Below are positions 21,896-27,248 of a stretch of DNA of 27,248 nt, one piece after another. The DNA lies in the NCBI GenBank assembly GCA_043743785.1, contig JAYTVW010000053.1, positions 1 to 27,248 on the forward strand, read 5' to 3'. The translations under genes and the position numbers were made by a program. This DNA comes from JAQTNA01 sp043743785. GTDB lineage: Bacteria; Pseudomonadota; Gammaproteobacteria; Burkholderiales; Rhodocyclaceae. The notes under the pieces are model-generated. The model was not told where the DNA came from and did no database searches. It saw nothing but the letters and a program-made list of their open reading frames with translations. Numbering within the stretch: position 1 is the stretch's first letter; the number at the start of each line of letters is the position of its first letter.

Positions 21896-22687
21896 TCAGT
21901 CCACCGCCGCCACTTTCAGTTCCTCATCGGCGTGACGCTGTTGCTCTTCCATCACCAGGAGGCCCAGTTCCCGCTTGAGTTCGTTGAATTCGGGTGAGGA
22001 AGGATCTCGCGGCCGGGGCAGGCTCACCAACTGGTCCCGCTTGATGGTGCCGGGCCGGTAGGTCATGACGATGATGCGATCCGCCAGATAGAGGGATTCC
22101 TCAATGGAATGGGTGACGAAGAGCACCGTCTTGCCGAATTCCTTCCAGATGCGCAGCAGCTCGTCCTGCAGATTGCGCCGGGTCAGGGCATCCAGGGCGC
22201 CAAAAGGCTCGTCCATGAGCATGATGGGGGAATCCATGGCCAGCACCCTGGCGATGGCCACCCGCTGGCGCATGCCGCCGGACAGATCCTTCGGGAAGCG
22301 CTCCCGGAAGTCCTTGAGCTTCAGCACCTCCAGCAACTGATCCACCCGACCGGCGATCTCTGCCCTGCCCTTGCCCTGCACCTCCATGGCGAAGGCGATG
22401 TTCTTCGCCACGGTCATCCAGGGAAACAGGGCGTACTCCTGGAACACCATGCCCCGCTCCGGCCCCGGCGCCGTCACCGGCTTGCCGTCCACGGTGATCA
22501 CGCCGCCGGTGGGCAGGGAAAAGCCGGCCACGGCGTTGAGCAAGGTGGACTTGCCGCAACCGGACGGCCCCAGCAGGCAAACGAACTCGCCCTTGGCGAT
22601 CTCCAGGTTGATGTCCTTCAAGGCCACCACTTCCCGGTCGGAGGTGGGAAAGACCTTCTGCACATCCTTGACGACGATCTGGCTCAT
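21896..22687 (-). CDS. ABC transporter ATPase, SsuB/TauB/NrtD type
   Basis: 263 aa. All ATPase motifs are intact: Walker A GPSGCGKST (40-48), Q-loop Gln83 in FQEYALFPW, signature LSGGM (135-139), Walker B IMLMDE (155-160) and the H-loop His193 in VTHSIEE. QEYALFPW with PFGALDALTR is typical of the nitrate/sulfonate/taurine importer group. It energises the permease encoded 1 bp upstream (TGAcATG junction, GGAG before the ATG). The substrate is not defined by this subunit. No intrinsic terminator follows. Confidence 0.95.
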   Translation of the reverse strand: MSQIVVKDVQKVFPTSDREVVALKDINLEIAKGEFVCLLGPSGCGKSTLLNAVAGFSLPTGGVITVDGKPVTAPGPERGMVFQEYALFPWMTVAKNIAFAMEVQGKGRAEIAGRVDQLLEVLKLKDFRERFPKDLSGGMRQRVAIARVLAMDSPIMLMDEPFGALDALTRRNLQDELLRIWKEFGKTVLFVTHSIEESLYLADRIIVMTYRPGTIKRDQLVSLPRPRDPSSPEFNELKRELGLLVMEEQQRHADEELKVAAVD

Positions 22688-22688
22688 G

Positions 22689-23507
22689 TCATTGCTCCAA
22701 CCCGCGATGCCAGCGCAGCAGGTGGTTATTGAGGGCGCTCACCGCCGTGTCCAGGGCCAGGCCCAGGAGACCGATGGTGATCATGCCGGCGATGATCTTG
22801 TCGGACCACATGAACTCCCGGGCTTCCAGGATGCGAAAGCCCAAACCATTGTTCACCGCGATCATCTCGGAGACGATCACCACAATGAAGGCGGTGCCGA
22901 TGCCGATCCTCACTCCGGCCAGGATGTAGGGCGTGGCGGCAGGCAGCATGATGCGGGTGAACAGGGTCCATTGATTCACCCCCAGGTTGCGGGCCGCCCG
23001 CAGGTAAATGCCGTCCACATGGCGCACCCCGGCGATGGTATTCATGAGGATGGGAAAGAAGGCGCCGATGGCGATGAGAAACACGGAGGGAGGATTGCCC
23101 AGGCCGAACCACAGGATGGCGAGCGGGATGTAGGCGATGGGCGGAATGGGCCGCAGCACCTGCATCATGGGGTTCATCAGGGCGTAGATACGTTTGCTCG
23201 CCCCCATCAAGAGGCCCAGGGGCAGGGCCAGCACGGCCCCCACCAGAAAGCCGGCCACCACCCGATAAAGGCTGCCGATGGCGTCGTCGATCATCTCCCC
23301 GGAGAACAGCCAGGCCAGCCAGGACTGCTGGGCCGGGTCCCAGGGCGCGGCGGGGCACAGGTAGGCCCACCACTTGACGGCCACGGCGGAGGGCGCCGGC
23401 AGGATCACGGCGGAGAAGAAGCCCGCCCGGGCGCAGGCCTCCCAGATGGCCACGAACACCACCGGCACGATGATGCCGGTGAAAAAAGAATTGAGTCGGG
23501 CGTGCAT
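22689..23507 (-). CDS. ABC transporter permease, SsuC/TauC/NrtB type
   Basis: 272 aa from MHARLNSFFTG (23507). The frame extends 19 codons upstream into a REP pair, so the shorter start is preferred; GGAG sits very close to it (GGAGCCATG). Six hydrophobic segments are visible. The EAA loop that contacts the ATPase is RAARNLGVNQWTLFTRIMLP, and FFPILMNTIAGVRHVD is the usual preceding helix. PIPPIAYIPLAILWFGLG is characteristic of the BPD_transp_1 nitrate/sulfonate/taurine class. It forms the channel with the ATPase and the periplasmic binding protein of the same operon. Confidence 0.94.
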   Translation of the reverse strand: MHARLNSFFTGIIVPVVFVAIWEACARAGFFSAVILPAPSAVAVKWWAYLCPAAPWDPAQQSWLAWLFSGEMIDDAIGSLYRVVAGFLVGAVLALPLGLLMGASKRIYALMNPMMQVLRPIPPIAYIPLAILWFGLGNPPSVFLIAIGAFFPILMNTIAGVRHVDGIYLRAARNLGVNQWTLFTRIMLPAATPYILAGVRIGIGTAFIVVIVSEMIAVNNGLGFRILEAREFMWSDKIIAGMITIGLLGLALDTAVSALNNHLLRWHRGLEQ

Positions 23508-23532
23508 GGCTCCGCAGTTCTCCGGGAAAATT

Positions 23533-23590
23533 GTGGGGGCGAACTTGTTCGCCCTTGATGGCACCCTTGGGCGAACAAGTTCTCCCCTAC
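23533..23590. repeat. second-class REP pair (GGGCGAAC type) between permease and binding-protein genes
   Basis: GTGGGGGCGAACTTGTTCGC (23533-) to 23554 and GGGCGAACAAGTTCTCCCCT to 23590 are inverted copies around a 14-bp spacer. The second ends in CTAC, which is GTAG followed by GGG on the minus strand, again the REP head. The element lies inside the operon, so it may lower distal expression or stabilise the upstream mRNA. Confidence 0.82.
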
Positions 23591-23600
23591 AACCGGGCGG

Positions 23601-24566
23601 TCATTTCACCTTCAAATCCGCCTTGGCTTTTTGCAGCAGGTCCAGCTTCACCCAGTCCGCCGCCTTGGGCGGGTTGGCCATACGGCCCACGCCGAATTTC
23701 TGCATGAGGGCGGTGACGGTGTCGATGTGGGCCAGGCTCACTTCATAGGTAAAGGCGGCGTTATCCATGGCATCCCGGAAATCCTGGGAGCTGATCTGCC
23801 CCTTGAACATCTGGTCCTTCACATACTTTTCTGCCAGGGCCTGATCCTTGATGAAGGTGGCTGTGGCATCCACGAAGCACTTCATGACCCGCTGGGCCAC
23901 GTCCTTCTTTTCCGTGTACAGCTTCTCCGACATCACCAGCACCCGGTAGGGCTCGCCGATGGCCGTGTCGTAGGGCTTCATGACCTCCACGCCGAACTTC
24001 TTGTTGATGGCTTGGGACGACTGGGGTTCGCTTTGGCACATGGCGTCGATCTGCTTGGCCGCGAGGGCCTGATTCAGATCGGCGAAGCCCAGGTACACGA
24101 TGGTCACATCCTTGCCGCCCTTGTCCGACCAGGTGAGGCCCGATTTTTCCAGCTCCGCCATGAGCAGGATTTCCTGCATGCCGCCCCGGGTCACGCCGAC
24201 TTTCTTGCCCTTCAGGTCCTTCAGGGTCCGGATGCCGGACTCGGCCCCGGCCACCACCCTTGCACCGCCCTTGGCAAAGCCGGCCACGGTGTAGATGGGC
24301 ACCCCGTTGGCCCGGCCGGAAATAGCCCCATCGGAGGCCAGGGCCGCGATGTCGATCTCATTGGCCACAATGGCTGGCATGATGTCCGGCCCCTTCGGGA
24401 ACATACGCTCCTCCAGCTTGATACCGTACTTGCCGCAGACCTCCTTCATGTAAGAGACAGCGCCGTAATGGGCGAACTTCAGGTTCCCCAGACGCACCAG
24501 ATCCTCCCCGTGAGCAGCAGCGGAAAAGGCGAGCAGCAGGGAGGAAAGCAGCAGTGTCTTCTTCAT
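23601..24566 (-). CDS. periplasmic substrate-binding protein, NMT1/SsuA/TauA/NrtA-like
   Basis: 321 aa. The signal peptide MKKTLLLSSLLLAFSAAAHG has cleavage near AHG-ED. The mature protein has the type II binding fold: LVRLGNLKFAHYGA at the N-terminus, NEIDIAALASDGAIS, and the hinge strand DLKGKKVGVTRGGMQEILL, as in SsuA/NrtA. It is the first gene of the operon and delivers an organic anion, sulfonate or similar small ligand to the permease; the ligand is not identifiable. The Shine-Dalgarno sequence is AGGAG about 7 bases before the ATG. The long leader at 24567-24966 may hold its control region. Confidence 0.93.
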   Translation of the reverse strand: MKKTLLLSSLLLAFSAAAHGEDLVRLGNLKFAHYGAVSYMKEVCGKYGIKLEERMFPKGPDIMPAIVANEIDIAALASDGAISGRANGVPIYTVAGFAKGGARVVAGAESGIRTLKDLKGKKVGVTRGGMQEILLMAELEKSGLTWSDKGGKDVTIVYLGFADLNQALAAKQIDAMCQSEPQSSQAINKKFGVEVMKPYDTAIGEPYRVLVMSEKLYTEKKDVAQRVMKCFVDATATFIKDQALAEKYVKDQMFKGQISSQDFRDAMDNAAFTYEVSLAHIDTVTALMQKFGVGRMANPPKAADWVKLDLLQKAKADLKVK

Positions 24567-24966
24567 TGTTTTGTCTCCTGGTTTTCTGGTTGGAGGTTTT
24601 CGGGAGGCACCAGCCGTCAGGCGGACAGCCCGGAAGATTGGAGACCGGAGTATGCCATCTCCCGTTTGCCTTTACGCAAGGAAGTGCCAAAACGGGAAGC
24701 CTTCGGGGAATTCCACGCCACCCGCACCCGGCTGGAGCACGAAGCCGGTCCGATGGACTTGGATTAGACCCGGGGGGAACGTCTACGCAGTCTGCGGCAA
24801 GCCCGTTCGGACGGGATTCCACCCCCTTGTGTGTGTCGGAAAAGGGGAGTTTAATTCGGAGCCTTGCACCAAGAGCGGCCACCACCACTTGCACCACCGA
24901 CACGGGATCGGTGCCCAGTGTGCAGTGCCCTCCCCGTTCCCGCTGGCTACTTCCCGGAGATTCGCT
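24567..24966. other. 400-bp divergent intergenic region with several short dyads
   Basis: It lies between the ABC operon (minus) and the Asp-zincin gene (plus). Visible dyads are CCCGT-TCGG-ACGGG (24802-24815) and CACCGA / TCGGTG (24895-24913). On the minus strand there is CGGGAG...CTCCCG, roughly 24655 to 24610. I searched by eye for TPP, cobalamin and guanidine riboswitch cores on both strands and found no convincing match. Promoters for both operons must lie here but I could not choose them. Confidence 0.4.
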
Positions 24967-25998
24967 ATGTCCGACTTCACTTCTCTCTACGCCAAAACAC
25001 GGGACGTCCTGACCAAGCAGAAGTTCGCCACGCCCGACTGGGACAAATTCCTGACCCAGACCTGCCCCGTCGCCTCCCTCTTCAGCCCGACCGGCTTCGA
25101 CGCCGCCAAGCAGACTCTGCCGGACAAGCTACGCGAGAAGCTTCTCAGCGAGAGCAAACACACCAACGTGGTAGCCGTCTTCCTGCTGGGAGGTGGCCCC
25201 GGTGAAACCATCTACAAGGCAGCCCAGAACAAAGCCTCCCCGGGTACCTGGAAGGAGCGGGCCGCCGCCCTCAAAGTGGTCAAGCACGTGTATCACGCCC
25301 ACAAGCAGGGCGGCCAGGACGTGTGGGTCTATTCCCCGCCCAAGAGCCACACCCTGCCCATGTTCGAGGAGGTGAGCGGCTCGGACGACACGGCCAAAGC
25401 CGCTCTTTCCCAGGAAAAGGAGATCTTCAGTCCGGCGGAACGGGGACTCATGTGCGAGGCTCTGGGGGTAGCGCGGAAGATCGCCATGGACGCCATGGTG
25501 AAAATCGGTGCCGGCGAGGCGTCCACCCTGAAAATGGTGGAACGCTGGTTCCTCGACGAAAGCTGCGGGGATGTCCAGCTCAATGACGCCCTGTCAAAAC
25601 TGGCAACGGGTATCCGGAAAATCGCCGCCGCTTGTAACTCCCCCACCTTGGTGTTCACCGATCTGTTGGATTGGCGCGCCGAGCGGAACAATATTTACGG
25701 CGGCGCCCAGCCGGGGGGAGAAGGGGGCGGCTTCCCCGTGATCTATCTGGAAGGCGCTTTCACCCGCCTCACGGGAAACTCGGGGAAACTCTGGCTCTGC
25801 GCCGAAACCATCCTGCATGAGTTGTCCCACCATGAGCTCAGCACGGACGACCATCGCTACGACTCGGATGGCCTGAAGCCGGACAGGTATGCCTTCCCCT
25901 ACGCCAAGACCATCGATAACGCCGACAGTTGGGGATACTTCATGCTGGATCTGGCGGGCTATCTGTCCAACTCGGATCGCCTCAACACCCTGTGCTAG
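24967..25998 (+). CDS. Asp-zincin metallopeptidase (M35/lysine-specific endopeptidase-like)
   Basis: 343 aa. The zinc site is HELSH (284-288), with a third ligand expected at Asp294 or Asp295 (HELSTDDHRY). The downstream NADSWGYF (318-325) is the family's hallmark after the metal site, matching the NADSYxYF motif. The domain occupies roughly residues 130-335. The N-terminal 120 residues are not recognised. No signal peptide is visible, so export would need a dedicated system (for example type VI secretion, where such domains occur as effectors), or the enzyme is intracellular. The start at 24967 has CCGGAG 9 bases upstream; the open frame continues upstream without support. The stop TAG (25996-25998) lies inside the terminal repeat of the following MITE-like element, so the C-terminus (LNTLC) could be altered. 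Confidence 0.88.
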   Translation: MSDFTSLYAKTRDVLTKQKFATPDWDKFLTQTCPVASLFSPTGFDAAKQTLPDKLREKLLSESKHTNVVAVFLLGGGPGETIYKAAQNKASPGTWKERAAALKVVKHVYHAHKQGGQDVWVYSPPKSHTLPMFEEVSGSDDTAKAALSQEKEIFSPAERGLMCEALGVARKIAMDAMVKIGAGEASTLKMVERWFLDESCGDVQLNDALSKLATGIRKIAAACNSPTLVFTDLLDWRAERNNIYGGAQPGGEGGGFPVIYLEGAFTRLTGNSGKLWLCAETILHELSHHELSTDDHRYDSDGLKPDRYAFPYAKTIDNADSWGYFMLDLAGYLSNSDRLNTLC

Positions 25999-26163
25999 GA
26001 GCCTGTCGGGCTTAAGCGATCGTAGCGAGCCGAGGGGGAGAGCGAGGACAGATTTTCGCGATTTTGAGGTACATAGTTGTTCCTATGTACCGAAAAAGCG
26101 GGGAAATATGGAGCGCTATCCCACCGGCGCAGTAGATCAGTCTTAAGTCCGACAGGCTCCTAG
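25995..26163. mobile_element. 169-bp MITE-like element
   Basis: The terminal inverted repeats are 22 bp with one mismatch: left 25995-26016 (CTAGGAGCCTGTCGGGCTTA...), right 26142-26163. The ends carry CTAG, which could include a TA or CTAG target duplication. The interior has a 9-bp perfect hairpin GGTACATAG / CTATGTACC (26068-26091, loop TTGTTC) and no plausible gene. Size, TIRs and lack of coding capacity fit a MITE moved in trans by an unlinked transposase; the transposase family cannot be told. Confidence 0.8.
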
Positions 26164-26197
26164 GTATCACCAAAAACCAAATCGGGAGGTAGGCAAA

Positions 26198-26539
26198 ATG
26201 GTCAATCAAGGAATGCCGAGGGCAAAACGGCTGGGGCCGGCCAAGCTGCCGCCCGTCACCATCAAGAACCTGCGCTTCGAGGCCGTGCATTCGGGGCGCA
26301 GCCGGGGCCTGGATCAAAACGGCGGCTATATCGCCGCCTTCGACGCGACGAGTGGCGAAGAGCTATGGACCCTGAAAGTCTACGACGTGGTCTACGACGC
26401 AAAGATGGAAACCGACCTGCAGGACATCTTCATCGTCTCCATGTCGAAATCCCTGTTCGGCGGAAAGCTCAAGATCGCCGACGAAAAGGGCCGCAAGTAT
26501 GTAGTAGATCCGGAAACCAGAAGCGTTCAGCAGGACTGA
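26198..26539 (+). CDS. small conserved-looking cytoplasmic protein, paralog of the next gene
   Basis: 113 aa, no signal peptide. A strong GGGAGG lies just before the ATG. The core GLDQNGGYIAAFDATSGEEL, then WTLKVYDVVYD, TDLQDIFIVSMSKSLFGGKL and IADEKGRKYVVDPETRSV is a strand-rich module. I have seen similar GYLAAxDAxTGExLWxLKVY proteins annotated as hypothetical; function is unknown. It resembles one blade of a PQQ-type propeller (AFDATSGEELW) but is too short to be a propeller. It is about half identical to the next protein. It lies after the Asp-zincin gene and the MITE. Immunity protein or inhibitor of the peptidase is a hypothesis only. Confidence 0.8.
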   Translation: MVNQGMPRAKRLGPAKLPPVTIKNLRFEAVHSGRSRGLDQNGGYIAAFDATSGEELWTLKVYDVVYDAKMETDLQDIFIVSMSKSLFGGKLKIADEKGRKYVVDPETRSVQQD

Positions 26540-26566
26540 ATCTTTGATGCCAACAGGGAGCTTCCC

Positions 26567-26992
26567 ATGCTGCGACAACTGTTACGAAGCGCGCTGCTGA
26601 TCGCCTGTGCCGGGGGCGCGGTGGTGTCCGCCTGTGCCGCCGACGAGACGGCCACGTCGGCGCGAGGCCCCCTGGCCAAGCGCGTCGGCCCGCCCAAGGT
26701 AGCGCCGGTGGTGGTCGGCAAGCTGAAGGTCGTGGTCCTGCCCTGGGGCAAGGACCGGGGTCTGGGGCAGAATGGTGGCTACGTGGCCATCCTGGATGCC
26801 GACACCGGAAAGGAATTACGGCTGGTGAAGGTCTACGAGGTTCGCTACGAAGAGCGCCGGGAAGGCGATTTGCAGGACGTCTTCATCGCCGCCATGTCCA
26901 AGTCGCTTTTTAGTGACAAGCTTTCCATTGCCGATGAGAAGGGCCGCAAATACACCCTCGACCCTGAAACCGGCGTGGTGGAAGCCCGCTGA
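26567..26992 (+). CDS. predicted lipoprotein paralog of the preceding small protein
   Basis: 141 aa. An N-terminal signal MLRQLLRSALLIACAGGAVV is followed by SAC-AADE; VSAC fits a lipobox with Cys23, with LIAC/Cys14 as an alternative. The mature domain repeats that of the preceding gene: LAKRVGP, GLGQNGGYVAILDADTGKEL, KVYEVRYE, GDLQDVFIAAMSKSLFSDKL, then IADEKGRKYTLDPETGVV. AGGGAG precedes the ATG by about seven bases and the gap is 27 bp, so one mRNA is likely. The pair therefore places the same domain in the cytoplasm and, probably, on a periplasmic membrane face. Confidence 0.82.
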   Translation: MLRQLLRSALLIACAGGAVVSACAADETATSARGPLAKRVGPPKVAPVVVGKLKVVVLPWGKDRGLGQNGGYVAILDADTGKELRLVKVYEVRYEERREGDLQDVFIAAMSKSLFSDKLSIADEKGRKYTLDPETGVVEAR

Positions 26993-27086
26993 GGCCTCTA
27001 ATTCACAGGCTCTTACCGTGAAAGTCGCGCCAGCGACTCACGATGCTTCCCTCGCCCCCCCCGGGAGAGGGATCGAGGGTGAGGGA

Positions 27087-27136
27087 AACCGTCATGGCTT
27101 TCATGCTCCGGGGTGGTTTCCAAAACCATGACGGTT
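27087..27136. repeat. inverted repeat AACCGTCATGG / CCATGACGGTT
   Basis: 11-bp perfect arms at 27087-27097 and 27126-27136 with a 28-bp interior that contains smaller dyads. Just upstream (27047-27086) is a CCCTCGCC...GAGGGTGAGGGA dyad. There is no U-run. Confidence 0.65.
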
Positions 27137-27147
27137 AGGAGGCGAGA

Positions 27148-27248
27148 ATGAATAACTTGGACAGATGGCCGCTTGCAGACGAGATGCCAGGCAAGGCGCA
27201 AAACGCGCCATGTGGCTGGCCACACAAGCGTTTTGCAACGCAGCATGG
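27148..27248 (+). CDS. possible start of a gene running off the window
   Basis: The ATG at 27148 has a perfect AGGAGG (27137-27142) five bases upstream, and the frame is open to the window edge (33 full codons). The sequence (MNNLDRWPLADEMPGKAQNA...) coincides with an inverted-repeat block, so it may be repeat DNA rather than protein. Not recognised. Confidence 0.25.
   Translation, partial: MNNLDRWPLADEMPGKAQNAPCGWPHKRFATQH
27198..27236. repeat. nested inverted repeat GCAAAACGC / GCGTTTTGC
   Basis: The outer arms are 27198-27206 and 27228-27236. The inner GTGGC-TG-GCCAC is 27212-27223. Surrounding GGCAAGGCG and GCAACGCAGC match a style of intergenic repeat I recall from Betaproteobacteria. 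It is cut by the window end. Confidence 0.55.

Noticed and set aside
22371..23558. 395-codon open frame on the plus strand
   Set aside because: It is antisense to the ABC ATPase and permease genes and is His/Gly/Asp-rich without domains.
24600..24780. TPP, cobalamin or guanidine riboswitch in the importer leader
   Set aside because: No recognisable conserved core on either strand. Only generic GC-rich dyads.

Overview
The window looks like a high-GC betaproteobacterial chromosome, probably Rhodocyclales or Nitrosomonadales. This rests on the ftsK-lolA-rarA-serS order, the rpsP-rimM-trmD-rplS operon, a DUF3579 gene, short FtsK and lone rpsT. The taxon is inferred from gene content and order, not from a marker search. 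No rRNA, tRNA, CRISPR array or complete insertion sequence was seen.

Layout. (1) Positions 1-3551, minus strand: a two-gene unit with a secreted protein followed by a large RTX protein. The RTX protein has an N-terminal class-3-type lipase domain and a FrpC-like calcium-binding module, and it runs off the window. (2) 3836-5868, plus: a MoxR-type AAA+ ATPase with a CoxE-like VWA partner. (3) 6047-6898, plus: an unusual protein whose middle resembles an archaeo-eukaryotic primase core but lacks the first acidic motif. (4) 7082-9104, minus: rpsP-rimM-trmD-rplS with a clear promoter and terminator. (5) 9254-16224, minus: ftsK-lolA-rarA-serS, disturbed by a second, decayed rarA, a vapBC-like toxin-antitoxin pair and several repeat insertions. 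(6) 16517-17328: DUF3579 and rpsT, convergent. (7) 17697-21615, plus: an ArnT-like membrane glycosyltransferase overlapping pgi, then a small Cys-rich secreted protein. (8) 21896-24566, minus: a SsuABC/TauABC/NrtABC-type ABC importer. (9) 24967-26992, plus: an Asp-zincin metallopeptidase, a 169-bp MITE-like element, and two tandem paralogous small proteins, one cytoplasmic and one predicted lipoprotein.

The main theme beyond the core genes is small non-coding mobile repeats. There are at least seven REP-like palindromes of the form GTCGGG-N6-CCCGAC, several carrying the GTAG flank typical of RAYT-mobilised REPs. There is a second REP class (GGGCGAAC/GTTCGCCC), a CGCAGAGG-type long inverted-repeat family at three loci, a GTGAGG-type inverted-repeat element, and a MITE with 22-bp terminal repeats. 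They touch genes closely: one composite insertion lies in frame inside the lolA signal-peptide region, and three reading frames (trmD, the rarA remnant, the Asp-zincin gene) take their TAG stop from a repeat.

The best candidates for undescribed biology are the Asp-zincin gene with its dual-compartment paralog pair, the lipase/FrpC-module RTX protein with its secreted partner, the primase-like protein, and the rarA/vapBC rearrangement.
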